Shown here: positions 26,286 to 35,518 of the stretch, piece after piece
Position numbering within the stretch: position 1 is the first letter of the stretch
Layout of the letters: each line of letters opens with the position of its first letter
Assembly: GCF_001578185.1 (NCBI RefSeq)
Contig: NZ_CP011008.1
Coordinates: forward strand, 2,012,001-2,076,000
Length of the DNA stretch: 64,000 nucleotides
Reading direction: 5' to 3'
Source of the DNA: Peribacillus simplex
GTDB taxonomy: Bacteria > Bacillota > Bacilli > Bacillales > DSM-1321
Notes under the pieces: model-generated
Told to the model about the DNA's origin: nothing
The model's input: only the letters and a program-made list of their open reading frames with translations
Database searches by the model: none
Position numbers and translations under genes: made by a program

Positions 26286-26606
26286 AAATCGTATAAAAAA
26301 AGTCAGCCTATATGGAGCGGTTTCTTTAAAATTGATTCTATCGAAAGCATCCTCATTGATATCACCTATCGGAGGAAAGGGGTATTTTTACTAAGATTCG
26401 CAGAAAAAATGCTTGTTGAGTACTTAGCAAACCCAAAATGCTAAAAGCATTTGTAATTCTTTTCAAGTGGCTAGATAGTGAAAATTTGTTTCTAGAACTT
26501 TGCATATAATGGTGGGGGAGAAGAGTTCTTTAGATCACCTCGGCAGTTGAAATTGGAAAACCTTTCCGTTAACATGGAATAGAATCATATATTAGGAGGT
26601 TGTACA

Positions 26607-27506
26607 TTGGCTTTACAAATCAAAGAAGTTACGAAAAAATTCGGGGATTTCACAGCTGTCAATCAGCTTGATTTAACGATCCCCGAGAAAGAAATGTTCG
26701 GTTTTTTAGGTGGGAACGGGGCGGGGAAAACGACAACGTTCCGGATGATACTCGGCCTGCTTGACCCCACTGAAGGGGAAGTGATTTGGGATGGTAAGAA
26801 AATCGATTATACGACCAGCTCATTGATTGGCTATCTTCCAGAGGAACGCGGGCTTTATCCAAAACTGAAGGTACGCGATCAAATTGTGTATTTGGCTAGG
26901 TTAAGAGGGATGAACAAACGGGATGCTTTGAAAGAGTTGGAGTATTGGCTAGACCGCTTTATGGTGCCCGAGTACATCGATAAGCGGGTAGAAGAGCTTT
27001 CAAAGGGGAATCAGCAAAAAATCCAGCTGATCGCCTCCATGATTCATAAACCTGAATTACTTATCCTTGACGAACCCTTCAGCGGGCTGGATCCGGTTAA
27101 TGTGGAAATACTGAAGAAAGCGGTCATCGACTTAAGGGACAGCGGCACGACGATCGTTTTCTCGAGCCATCGCATGGAGCATGTTGAGGAGATGTGTGAG
27201 CATCTTTGCATCATGCATAAAGGTTCCCCGGTTGTGGCTGGAAAATTAAAAGAAATTAAGCGTTCTTTTGGTAAAAAGAATGTTTCAATAAAAGCCGATT
27301 TTGATTTATCTTTCCTGGATACTTATTCAGGTGTAACAAAAATTAAGAACACGATGGAGGGGAAAATCCTTCAAGTCACTGGTGAAGATGTAGCTGAGAA
27401 CATGATTCGTGATCTCGTTCCAAGAGGTTTCGTTCGAAAATTTGAATTGGAAGAACCTTCGCTTACGGATATTTTCATTGAAAAAGTAGGTGCCGTCTAT
27501 GAATAA
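26607..27506 (+). CDS. yhaQ: ABC transporter ATP-binding protein, YhaQ/NatA type
   Basis: 299 aa, the size of B. subtilis YhaQ (298). Walker A GGNGAGKTT, Q-loop region YLPEERGLYPKLKV, signature LSKGNQQKIQ, Walker B LLILDEPFSGLD and the switch His in FSSHRMEHVEE are all present. The C-terminal domain (residues about 220-299) is the usual DrrA/NatA extension. It overlaps the permease gene by 8 bases. YhaQP is described as a sodium or toxic-compound exporter in B. subtilis. Confidence 0.85.
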   Translation: MALQIKEVTKKFGDFTAVNQLDLTIPEKEMFGFLGGNGAGKTTTFRMILGLLDPTEGEVIWDGKKIDYTTSSLIGYLPEERGLYPKLKVRDQIVYLARLRGMNKRDALKELEYWLDRFMVPEYIDKRVEELSKGNQQKIQLIASMIHKPELLILDEPFSGLDPVNVEILKKAVIDLRDSGTTIVFSSHRMEHVEEMCEHLCIMHKGSPVVAGKLKEIKRSFGKKNVSIKADFDLSFLDTYSGVTKIKNTMEGKILQVTGEDVAENMIRDLVPRGFVRKFELEEPSLTDIFIEKVGAVYE

Positions 27507-28749
27507 ATTTTGGATTGTCCTTTCCCATACATATCTATCAAAATTAAAAACGAAATCCTTTATCATTTCTACAATCATTATGATGGCCTTGATTCTTGTC
27601 CTTACGAATATTTCGAAACTTATAGATTCATTCGATAGTGATGATCAGGAAAAGGTTGCTGTCATTGATCAGACTAAAGATGGCATATTTGATTCTTATA
27701 AAAATGCGGTAGCAGGTGTGAACAAGGGCATTTCGGTAATATCCGCCCAGGATGAAAAAGCAGCGGAGGAAATGGTCAGCAAAGAAGAAATCGTTGGGTA
27801 TCTATTGATCAAAAAGGATGAGACCCTCGGCTTCAAGGGAACGTATAAAGCGAATCAAATTTCAGATTCAATGGTAAGTAATGATTTGCTTCTCGCGCTT
27901 ACCCAATTGAAGGGCCAAATAACAGCGAAGGAATTGAAATTGACAGAGCAGCAAATCGCACAATTGAATACGCCGCCAGCATATGAAACGATTGCGCTTC
28001 AGAAAAATGCAAAAACAGAAGAAGACCTCAATCAAGCTCGCGGTCTTGTGTATGTGCTCTTATTCGTCATTTACTTCGGTGTGTTGATGTATGCAACCAT
28101 GATTGCAATGGAAGTAGCTACTGAAAAGACTTCACGGGTCATGGAAATCCTGATTTCAAGTGTACCGCCAGTCACGCAGATGTTCGCCAAAATAATGGGG
28201 GTAGCTTTGCTTAGTCTTACTCAAATGCTTTTATTTTTTTGCGTGGGTTATTTCTCGATTAAACAAAACTTGACAGGTATGGATGAAGGTTTCTTCTCGT
28301 TTTTTGGATTCGGCAACATCAATATCTCTACGATCATTTATGCAATCATCTTCGCTTTACTTGGTTATCTTCTTTATGCGACTCTTGCTGCATGTCTGGG
28401 GTCCGTTGTCAGCAAAATTGAAGATGTCCAGCAAATGATTTCACCGATGACCATGTTAGTTGTCATTGCCTTCATGATTGCGATGTTTGGACTAGGGAAT
28501 CCGTCAGCCAATTATATTACGATTACATCATTCATTCCATTTTTCACGCCTATGATCATGTTCCTGCGCGTAGGCATGCTTGATGTTCCATTCTGGGAAA
28601 TCGCCATCAGCATTTCAGTGTTGATCCTAACCATTGTTTTACTTGGTATAATCGGATCAAAAATCTATCGTGGTGGAGTCTTGATGTACGGAAGCTCAAA
28701 ATCACTGAAAAGCATTAAAAATGCCTTGCAATTATCAAAGAAAAATTAA
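27499..28749 (+). CDS. yhaP: ABC transporter permease, YhaP/NatB type
   Basis: 416 aa. One membrane helix at residues 20-40, a large extracytoplasmic domain (about 45-175), then five to six helices with the ABC2-type motif EKTSRVMEILISSVPP between the second and third. ATG 27499 overlaps the ATPase stop (ATGAATAA); a 9-base longer GTG form has no advantage. This arrangement matches B. subtilis YhaP (419 aa). It forms the membrane half of the exporter with the preceding ATPase. Confidence 0.85.
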   Translation: MNKFWIVLSHTYLSKLKTKSFIISTIIMMALILVLTNISKLIDSFDSDDQEKVAVIDQTKDGIFDSYKNAVAGVNKGISVISAQDEKAAEEMVSKEEIVGYLLIKKDETLGFKGTYKANQISDSMVSNDLLLALTQLKGQITAKELKLTEQQIAQLNTPPAYETIALQKNAKTEEDLNQARGLVYVLLFVIYFGVLMYATMIAMEVATEKTSRVMEILISSVPPVTQMFAKIMGVALLSLTQMLLFFCVGYFSIKQNLTGMDEGFFSFFGFGNINISTIIYAIIFALLGYLLYATLAACLGSVVSKIEDVQQMISPMTMLVVIAFMIAMFGLGNPSANYITITSFIPFFTPMIMFLRVGMLDVPFWEIAISISVLILTIVLLGIIGSKIYRGGVLMYGSSKSLKSIKNALQLSKKN

Positions 28750-28955
28750 CATGAAACCTGGATCCTTCATTTCCTGTTGGAGAGTTCCGGTTCGCCGTCA
28801 TTACGCTTGTGTGCCGCAGTAGTTTCTATAGCAGTTTACACAGTTAATAAGAAAAATTTGGGATTTATGAAAAAGGTGCAAAAAGGAACATAGATATAAG
28901 GGAACACATGTAAAATGAATTCCATTTATGCAACCATGATCAGGAGTGAATTATC

Positions 28956-29258
28956 ATGAGCAATTTTGTAACTTTGACGATAGCTTCAGAAGCGTTTCTC
29001 TTGCTATCCTTCATCATCATTTTTTTATCGGCCAGGAATGGGAAAAAGAATGCTCTCTTGGTTATCCTGTTCATCATTGGAGGTGCGCCGCTTCTATATC
29101 TAGCCATTGATCATGCGACCAGCGATTACTTGGACGCGAATATCGGATTGGGCCTTGCTTTTATGTTCACCTGGATATATAGCGTAATAGCTTTTATCAT
29201 TGGCATCATTCTTTTAGTGAAAAAGAAAAATGATAATAATATTTCAAAAGAACAGTAA
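28956..29258 (+). CDS. Small membrane protein, 100 aa
   Basis: Three hydrophobic segments (residues about 5-27, 32-52, 65-90) end in a basic tail VKKKNDNNISKEQ. Ribosome site AGGAGTG. No family recognised. Its terminator appears to be the 34-bp hairpin now duplicated around the IS element. Confidence 0.55.
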   Translation: MSNFVTLTIASEAFLLLSFIIIFLSARNGKKNALLVILFIIGGAPLLYLAIDHATSDYLDANIGLGLAFMFTWIYSVIAFIIGIILLVKKKNDNNISKEQ

Positions 29259-29293
29259 TCATCACATTGGAAACTTAAATTAAATAATAATAA

Positions 29294-29327
29294 AAACGCT
29301 GAGGATACATGAGTATCCTCAGCGTTT
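29294..29327. repeat. 34-bp palindromic hairpin, left flank of the IS
   Basis: Fifteen-base arms AAACGCTGAGGATAC and complement around ATGA. The same 34 bases lie at 31070-31103. Confidence 0.95.
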
Positions 29328-29599
29328 CAGACTGTAGACAAACTCGAGGAAAACGAGTTTGTCTATTTTTTATGAGTTGTACAATTTGGCCGTTGATTTC
29401 CACTCCAGGCACTCGCTTTCCGCGGGCGGTCGGGGAGCCTCCTCGGCTTTCGCCTGCGGGGTCTCCCCTAGACGCGCTTTTCCCGCAGGAGTCTCGTACC
29501 TTCCGTTCCAATCAACTTTGTCTTATCTTTTAGATAAACACTTTTGCCCTGAGTCGCTTTTGTTTTAAAATAGAAGTATTAAAACTTGAGGTGATGAGG

Positions 29600-30958
29600 A
29601 TGCTTTCGAAACATGACTCTATTCAGCGAGATCAACTTGAAATGATTACGTTAGATCAACTGGTGCCACCGAACCATTTGGTTCGTAAACTAGAGGCTGC
29701 CATTGACTTCACTTTCATTTATGACTTGGTGAAAGATATGTATTCAGAGGTAGGACGCCCAAGTATTGATCCAGTTATTTTAGTTAAACTGACATTCATT
29801 CAATATACCTTCGGTATTCGTTCCATGCGTAAAACGATTGAAGAAGTTGAAACTAATATGGCTTACCGTTGGTTCTTAGGCTATGGTTTCCATGATAAAG
29901 TACCTCATTTCTCTACGTTTGGGAAAAATTATGAGCGACGCTTTAAAGATACAGACCTGTTTGAACAGATTTTCTATCGTATTTTAATGACAGCTGCTAA
30001 TAAAAAGTTAATAAGTGCTGAACACGTTTTCGTGGATTCCACACATGTGAAAGCCAGTGCGAATAAACGGAAATTTGAAAAGAAAATCGTTCGTAAAGAA
30101 ACACGAGCGTATCAAGGGCGTCTTCAAGAAGAAATCAATCGAGATCGTGAAAACCATGGAAAGAAGCCTTTTCCATCAGATAAATTTGATAAAGAAGAGA
30201 CCAAAGAGATTAAAGAAAGTACAACGGATTCTGAGAGTGGCTACTATGTGAAAGATGAACGAACAAAACAGTTTGCCTATTCATTCCACGCGGCCGCAGA
30301 CCGCAACGGTTTTGTATTGGGAACGATTGTAACACCTGGAAATATACATGACAGTCAGATCTTAGAGCCACTAGTTGAACAAGTGATTGAGAAAATTGGA
30401 AAACCGGAAGCCGTTGCCGCAGATGCAGCTTATAAAACACCAGCGATTACAAGCTACCTATTTAACAAAGAAATCATACCGGCTTTACCTTATACACGTC
30501 CTCGCACCAAAGAAGGATTTTTCCGCAAACAGGACTATGTATACGATGAACATTTTGATTGTTACCTTTGTCCTTCGGGAGAGCTATTAAAGTACTCAAC
30601 AACCAATAAAGAGGGCTATCGCGAGTATAAATCACCCAAACACACTTGTGCGACATGCTCATTTTTATCTCAGTGTACAGAAAGCAAAGACCATCAAAAA
30701 GTGGTGACACGGCATATTTGGCAAACACATGTGGAAGAAGCAGATCATCTGCGTCATCATCAAGATGTAAAAACTATATATGCGAAACGTAAAGAAACGA
30801 TTGAGCGTGTATTCGCAGATGCAAAAGAAAAGCATGGTATGCGTTGGACAACTTTAAGGGGACTTAAAAAATTGTCGATGCAGGCGATGCTTACTTTCGC
30901 TGCCATTAATTTAAAGAAAATGGCCAATTGGACATGGGGAGGTCCAAAAATGGCCTAA
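29600..30958 (+). CDS. IS1182-family transposase (DDE)
   Basis: 452 aa from ATG 29600 (GAGGTG upstream). The N-terminal domain MITLDQLVPPNHLVRKLEAAIDF followed by GRPSIDPVILVKL is the DUF772 helix-turn-helix seen in IS1182/IS5-like transposases. The DDE core shows HVFVDSTHVKA (first Asp), AVAADAAYKT (second Asp), and KRKETIERVFADAKEKHGMR (Glu, Y/R-type end). A Cys cluster between them (CYLCPSGELL, CATCSFLSQC) is a zinc-ribbon insert. It appears intact. Confidence 0.92.
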   Translation: MLSKHDSIQRDQLEMITLDQLVPPNHLVRKLEAAIDFTFIYDLVKDMYSEVGRPSIDPVILVKLTFIQYTFGIRSMRKTIEEVETNMAYRWFLGYGFHDKVPHFSTFGKNYERRFKDTDLFEQIFYRILMTAANKKLISAEHVFVDSTHVKASANKRKFEKKIVRKETRAYQGRLQEEINRDRENHGKKPFPSDKFDKEETKEIKESTTDSESGYYVKDERTKQFAYSFHAAADRNGFVLGTIVTPGNIHDSQILEPLVEQVIEKIGKPEAVAADAAYKTPAITSYLFNKEIIPALPYTRPRTKEGFFRKQDYVYDEHFDCYLCPSGELLKYSTTNKEGYREYKSPKHTCATCSFLSQCTESKDHQKVVTRHIWQTHVEEADHLRHHQDVKTIYAKRKETIERVFADAKEKHGMRWTTLRGLKKLSMQAMLTFAAINLKKMANWTWGGPKMA

Positions 30959-31020
30959 CATAGTGGGCTCGTAGAGCCCCAATCTCCTAACTTCAGGCAA
31001 AAATTCAAAGGGAATCTCAA

Positions 31021-31057
31021 AAAGGGGTTCGGAATTTTTTAATTCCGAACCCCTTTT
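31021..31057 (+). terminator. Terminator inside the right end of the IS
   Basis: AAAGGGGTTCGGAATT pairs with AATTCCGAACCCCTTTT. It protects the host or element from read-through. Confidence 0.8.
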
Positions 31058-31069
31058 GTCTACAAACTG

Positions 31070-31103
31070 AAACGCTGAGGATACATGAGTATCCTCAGCG
31101 TTT
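31070..31103. repeat. 34-bp palindromic hairpin, right flank of the IS
   Basis: Identical to 29294-29327. It is followed by TATTTGGG, so this copy could still work as the original terminator. Confidence 0.95.
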
Positions 31104-31282
31104 ATTTGGGCTAATGTTTTAATAAAACATCCTGACTACTCGCATTTCTTAGGCAAAGAGGACCTTGGCGGGTCCAGGTTCTGGGTAGTCTAACTCCCAA
31201 AATATGCGTTTCCTAACTAAAGAATAGAAAATGGTAAAAAACGAATAGTAAATAAATAAAGAACCTAAATCTCATTCTTTGC

Positions 31283-31299
31283 ATAGGGTAGGAGGGTAT
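31283..31299. promoter_or_regulatory. CsoR operator upstream of csoR
   Basis: ATAGGGTAGGAGGGTAT, which is ATACCCTCCTACCCTAT on the other strand: a 17-base ATAC-N9-(C/G)TAT inverted repeat with G-tracts, 30 bases before csoR. It suggests autoregulation. Confidence 0.7.
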
Positions 31300-31328
31300 G
31301 GTATATTAATTTCTAGGAGGGATGGAAA

Positions 31329-31676
31329 ATGGATGAAATACTGAATGGGCATGATTCGATGAACGAAGATGAATGCTGTACGACCTCTTCCCACGGCCGA
31401 AAGAGTCATCACTCGGATTCAGTAAAAAAGAATTTAACGACCCGGTTAAATCGTATCGAAGGTCAAATTCGCGGTATAAAGGGTCTTATTGAAAAAGATA
31501 CGTACTGTGACGATGTGATTACCCAAATAGCTGCTACTCAAAGTGCAATGAATAGTGTGGCCAAGATTTTATTGGAAGGCCATCTTAGGAATTGTGTGGT
31601 TGAACGGCTGAATGATGGGGATACGGCGGTTATAGATGAAGTGCTTGTAACGATACAAAAATTAATGAAGAAGTAA
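31329..31676 (+). CDS. csoR: Copper-sensing repressor CsoR
   Basis: 115 aa. After a hydrophilic His/Cys-rich N-terminus (DECCTTSSHGRKSHH) comes the CsoR core LTTRLNRIEGQIRGIKGLIEKDTYC. The Cu(I) ligand set is Cys (DTYCDDV), His and Cys (EGHLRNCVVE), i.e. Cys-His-Cys. It represses copZA when Cu(I) is absent. The His distinguishes it from the CstR paralogue at 9368. The ribosome site is AGGAGGG. Confidence 0.9.
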   Translation: MDEILNGHDSMNEDECCTTSSHGRKSHHSDSVKKNLTTRLNRIEGQIRGIKGLIEKDTYCDDVITQIAATQSAMNSVAKILLEGHLRNCVVERLNDGDTAVIDEVLVTIQKLMKK

Positions 31677-31693
31677 AGGAGAAGTGGTTTTAA

Positions 31694-31900
31694 ATGGAAA
31701 ATGTAACATTGAATGTCAGTGGAATGTCTTGTGGTCATTGTGTGAATGCTGTTGAAGGTAATGTAGGAAAACTGGCAGGTGTTGAAAGCGTAAAAGTGCA
31801 TTTGGAAGCAGGCAAAGTAGATGTAGCTTTTGATAAAGAAAGAGTATCACTTGAAAAAATAAAAGAAACAATCGATGATCAAGGCTACGATGTCGAGTAG
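31694..31900 (+). CDS. copZ: Copper chaperone CopZ
   Basis: 68 aa, a single HMA domain. The metal motif is G-M-S-C-G-H-C (residues 11-17), as in CopZ of B. subtilis. Ribosome site AAAGGAGAAG. It delivers Cu(I) to CopA and sits between csoR and copA. Confidence 0.93.
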   Translation: MENVTLNVSGMSCGHCVNAVEGNVGKLAGVESVKVHLEAGKVDVAFDKERVSLEKIKETIDDQGYDVE

Positions 31901-31943
31901 ACGAAAAAAGTGCTTCTAAGGCACTTCTTTTTTACAAAAAAAT

Positions 31944-31960
31944 ATACCCCATAGCGGTAT
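31944..31960. promoter_or_regulatory. CsoR operator upstream of copA
   Basis: ATACCCCATAGCGGTAT, an ATAC-N9-GTAT inverted repeat, ends 16 bases before the likely copA start and overlaps an alternative ATG. copA may thus have its own copper-controlled promoter. Confidence 0.7.
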
Positions 31961-31976
31961 GGGAAGGCGGGATGAT

Positions 31977-34391
31977 GTGAGCAGCCATATACAAGAAACA
32001 AGTATGCAGATTTCAGGCATGACTTGCTCTGCCTGTGCAACCAGGATTGAAAAAGGGTTAAACAGAATGGAAGGCGTGGAGGAAGCCACCGTTAATTTGG
32101 CTCTTGAGAAATCAGTCATTAAATATGATTCAGAAAAATTAAGCAACAAGGACTTTGAAAAGAAAATTCAAGATCTTGGCTATGGTGTAGTGAAAGAGAA
32201 AAAGGAATTTACGATTACTGGCATGACCTGTGCAGCCTGTGCTACCCGAATTGAAAAAGGGCTAAATAAGTTGGATGGAGTGAGCCTGGCTATTGTGAAT
32301 CTGGCGCTTGAAAATGCGACCGTCGAATATGATCCTTCCGAAGCGTCCCCAGTTGATATCATTCAACGAGTGGAGAAGTTGGGGTATGGGGCGATCATCA
32401 AGGAAGATAATATGGATTCAGTGGATTTCCGTCAGAAAGAAATTCAAAAACAAAAGAATAAATTCATCTTTTCCGTCATTTTATCTTTTCCATTGTTATG
32501 GGCAATGGTTAGCCATTTTAGTTTTACTTCGTTTATCTATATGCCTGATTTCCTCATGAATCCTTGGGTGCAAATGGCATTTGCCACCCCCGTGCAATTC
32601 ATCATTGGAAAGCAGTTTTATGTTGGTGCTTATAAAGCCTTGAAAAATAAAAGCGCCAATATGGATGTATTGGTCGCAATGGGAACATCCGCTGCCTATT
32701 TTTACAGTGTCTATCAGGCGATCATTTCGATTGGATTCCATCACAGTACGGCACAACTTTATTTCGAAACAAGTTCGATTCTTATCACCCTCATTCTTTT
32801 AGGGAAGCTTTTTGAAGCAAAAGCAAAAGGACGTTCTTCCGAGGCCATCAAAAAATTGATGGGGCTTCAGGCCAAAACGGCATTGGTGTTAAGGAATGGT
32901 GAAGAGCGTGACATACCACTTGAATTGGTCATTGTAGGGGATACGGTTTTGGTAAAGCCGGGTGAAAAGATCCCTGTCGATGGAGTAGTGGTTGAAGGGA
33001 ACTCTGCAGTCGATGAATCCATGTTAACGGGTGAGAGCATTCCGGTAGATAAAACAATCGGGGATACTGTGATAGGTTCAACATTGAATAAGAATGGTTT
33101 TCTCCAAATGAATGCGACGAATATCGGAAAGGATACAGCTCTTTCTCAAATCATTAAAGTCGTCGAAGATGCTCAAGGGTCCAAAGCTCCGATTCAAAGG
33201 CTTGCTGACCAAATTTCCGGTGTCTTCGTTCCTATCGTTGTCGGAATCGCCCTTTTAACTTTTCTTGTTTGGATTATAGTGGTTAGTCCTGGAGAATTCC
33301 TACCTGCTTTTGAAGCGATGATTGCAGTGCTAGTCATAGCTTGTCCCTGTGCTTTAGGTCTGGCCACCCCCACATCCATCATGGCAGGATCAGGGCGGGC
33401 TGCAGAATTCGGTATTTTATTTAAAGGCGGGGAGCATTTGGAAACCACTCACCATATTGATACGGTCATTTTGGATAAAACGGGAACGGTAACGAATGGC
33501 ACCCCTGTGTTAACCGATGTCATCATCGAGAATGGAATGGAAGAAGATCAGTTTTTATCTCTTATTGGTGCAGTTGAAAAACAATCCGAACACCCTCTTG
33601 CCCAATCTATCGTTCAAGGAATTCAAGCAAGACAGGTATCACTTGCAGAGGTTGGGGAATTCGAAGCGATACCTGGTTATGGGGTGAGAGCTGTAGTGGA
33701 TCAAAAGGAGCTATTCGTCGGCACGCGAAAATTGATGAAGCAAAATAACGTGGATATAACAAAGGCGCTAACAGCGATGGAAGAACTTGAAGAGCAAGGG
33801 AAAACCGCAATGCTCGCTAGCATTGAAGGTGAATATGCAGGCCTTATTGCTGTTGCGGATACGATAAAAGATACCTCGGTAACGGCTATAAAAAGGTTAA
33901 AAGCAATGAATATCCAGGTCATCATGATAACAGGGGATAATCAAAGGACAGCAAATGCCATCGGCAATCAAGTGGGCATTGACCAAGTGATTGCAGAAGT
34001 ACTTCCTGAAGGGAAAGCAGAGGAAGTTGAAAAACTGCAGGCCGCCGGTAAAAAAGTGGCAATGGTCGGGGATGGGATAAATGATGCACCAGCACTTGCA
34101 CTTGCTGATATAGGAATGGCTATCGGAACCGGGACGGACGTAGCCTTGGAAGCTGCTGATATCACTTTGATCCGAGGTGATTTGAACAGTATTGCAGATG
34201 CAATCCTCATGAGCAGGAAAACGATGCGAAATATCAAACAAAACCTATTCTGGGCATTTGCTTATAACGTAATCGGAATACCAATTGCGGCAATCGGACT
34301 GCTTGCCCCGTGGTTAGCGGGTGCTGCCATGGCTTTCAGTTCTGTATCAGTCGTTTTAAACGCACTGCGCCTTCAACGGGTAAAGCTATAA
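31977..34391 (+). CDS. copA: Cu(I)-exporting P1B-type ATPase CopA
   Basis: 804 aa from GTG 31977, chosen because GGAAGG lies 9 bases upstream; an in-frame ATG at 31959 lies within the operator. Two HMA domains carry G-M-T-C-S-A-C and G-M-T-C-A-A-C. The membrane metal site is C-P-C in [13 protein letters not shown]. The phosphorylation Asp is in [10 protein letters not shown], the nucleotide-domain motif is SEHPLAQ, and the hinge is [11 protein letters not shown]. This is the standard bacillary copper exporter in the plasma membrane. Confidence 0.95.
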   Translation: MSSHIQETSMQISGMTCSACATRIEKGLNRMEGVEEATVNLALEKSVIKYDSEKLSNKDFEKKIQDLGYGVVKEKKEFTITGMTCAACATRIEKGLNKLDGVSLAIVNLALENATVEYDPSEASPVDIIQRVEKLGYGAIIKEDNMDSVDFRQKEIQKQKNKFIFSVILSFPLLWAMVSHFSFTSFIYMPDFLMNPWVQMAFATPVQFIIGKQFYVGAYKALKNKSANMDVLVAMGTSAAYFYSVYQAIISIGFHHSTAQLYFETSSILITLILLGKLFEAKAKGRSSEAIKKLMGLQAKTALVLRNGEERDIPLELVIVGDTVLVKPGEKIPVDGVVVEGNSAVDESMLTGESIPVDKTIGDTVIGSTLNKNGFLQMNATNIGKDTALSQIIKVVEDAQGSKAPIQRLADQISGVFVPIVVGIALLTFLVWIIVVSPGEFLPAFEAMIAVLVIACPCALGLATPTSIMAGSGRAAEFGILFKGGEHLETTHHIDTVILDKTGTVTNGTPVLTDVIIENGMEEDQFLSLIGAVEKQSEHPLAQSIVQGIQARQVSLAEVGEFEAIPGYGVRAVVDQKELFVGTRKLMKQNNVDITKALTAMEELEEQGKTAMLASIEGEYAGLIAVADTIKDTSVTAIKRLKAMNIQVIMITGDNQRTANAIGNQVGIDQVIAEVLPEGKAEEVEKLQAAGKKVAMVGDGINDAPALALADIGMAIGTGTDVALEAADITLIRGDLNSIADAILMSRKTMRNIKQNLFWAFAYNVIGIPIAAIGLLAPWLAGAAMAFSSVSVVLNALRLQRVKL

Positions 34392-34413
34392 AAAACCATA
34401 TAACTATAAAAAG

Positions 34414-34442
34414 AAGGCATTGGTAATTATCAATGCCTTTTT
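34414..34442 (+). terminator. Terminator after copA
   Basis: AAGGCATTG / CAATGCCTTTTTC. Confidence 0.85.
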
Positions 34443-34496
34443 CTATCTTAATGACTAAATACCTTGAGAATTGGATTTGCCATTACATATAAAAAG

Positions 34497-34528
34497 CCGA
34501 TAAATCCTTGGCAAGGGGACAATCGGCA
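34497..34528 (-). terminator. Hairpin 3' of the DinB-like gene
   Basis: GCCGAT / ATCGGC arms with an internal TCCTTGGCAAGGGGA stem. Its orientation fits the minus-strand gene, but the T-run is weak. Confidence 0.4.
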
Positions 34529-34609
34529 TTCATCTGGAAAATGAACTTTAGTATATTTACAGCGACTCCTACATGATGTTCCTTTATTATCGAGGTTGCC
34601 ATGCCGAGC

Positions 34610-35113
34610 TTATTTTAAACAGTAAAATACAAAATCTGTAGGTACGCCACGCTCGCCTTGTTGATGGAGCATCGCTGACACATTACCCCGGTGATAGGTC
34701 CCATGGTTCACTACATGATGGATGAGGTCGGCAAGTACAAACTCACAAACCCCCATTTTGGGGTGTTCGGTTACAATGGTCCGTTCCAGATCAGGCTGCG
34801 TAGCAAGAAAATCATAATAATCCTTTGCAAGTCCATCATAGCACGATTCTAGTTCATTTATTGAAACTCCACCCACTTCTTCCCGCCGCCGTTCAACTTT
34901 CTTAAAAGTATCTTGAATGGTGCTTCCTTTCATTATCTCCAACCATGTGATATCTGTTGCGTAAAGGTGAACCAGGACGTCCTTAATGGATGGAAAGACA
35001 CTTTTAATCGTGTCGACATAGACTCCGTCAGGTAATTGTTTTAAGTTCTGGAAAACTTGCTGATTAGCCCAAACGTGGTAATCATACATTTTCTTGGCAC
35101 GGTTCTTTTCCAT
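34610..35113 (-). CDS. DinB/YfiT-like metalloprotein
   Basis: 167 aa. A four-helix DinB-type bundle with metal-ligand positions in VLVHLYATDITWLE (first His, residue about 47) and LADLIHHVVNHGTYHRGNVSAM (His-x3-His). Members act as thiol transferases (bacillithiol S-transferase BstA is one) or are unknown. ATG 35113 is chosen over 35122 because GGAGTG is at a better distance. It stands alone. Confidence 0.8.
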   Translation of the reverse strand: MEKNRAKKMYDYHVWANQQVFQNLKQLPDGVYVDTIKSVFPSIKDVLVHLYATDITWLEIMKGSTIQDTFKKVERRREEVGGVSINELESCYDGLAKDYYDFLATQPDLERTIVTEHPKMGVCEFVLADLIHHVVNHGTYHRGNVSAMLHQQGERGVPTDFVFYCLK

Positions 35114-35314
35114 TTTTCTCACTCCTTCTATCGTTACTTAACCCATTTCGACAATATTTAAAGAATACCTTTATCAAATCCTGCTAAAAACCTTGATATT
35201 AAAGAGGGGAATTTTCCTGAAAAAATATAAGAAATGCTGAGTGTTCCTGATGCCAAACATTCCCCATAGTTCCCATTTCTAATCCTACGGTTTTATTCTA
35301 ATTATGCTCAATTA

Positions 35315-35518
35315 TTAATCCAGTAACTTTCTATTGATAAACACGTATATAATTGATAAAAAGACAAATATGGCTAGGATAAGAATTGTACCTTCATAAT
35401 GATAGTCGATCATGCTGTTTATAATCATTAATAAGCCTAATGGAAGAAAAAAGCCACCGCCTGTCACTATCCCCAATAAAGATTTATTTTTAATCATCTT
35501 TTCATTAAATCCAGTCAA
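35315..35518 (-). CDS. Small two-helix membrane protein
   Basis: Up to 67 aa. Two hydrophobic segments (GIVTGGGFFLPLGLLMII and ILILAIFVFLSIIYVFI) end in NRKLLD. The start at 35518 is a TTG with GGAG very close; an ATG 21 bases inside is an alternative. No family recognised. Confidence 0.4.
   Translation of the reverse strand: MTGFNEKMIKNKSLLGIVTGGGFFLPLGLLMIINSMIDYHYEGTILILAIFVFLSIIYVFINRKLLD

Larger units (their letters stand above)
29328..31069 (+). mobile_element. Complete IS1182-family insertion sequence
   Basis: 1742 bp. The ends are inverted repeats: CAGACTGTAGACAAAC on the left and, as complement, CAGTTTGTAGACAAAA on the right. It contains one transposase gene, a GC-rich 130-bp leader segment (about 29397-29520) that is also present in the truncated copy at 14799-15236, and an internal terminator at the right end. 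The identical 34-bp hairpins outside both ends look like a target duplication. Confidence 0.9.

Noticed and set aside
26205..26444. 79-codon frame in the YjcZ-like region
   Set aside because: Its first part is the hydrophobic piece of the broken YjcZ-like gene and the rest has no resemblance to a protein.
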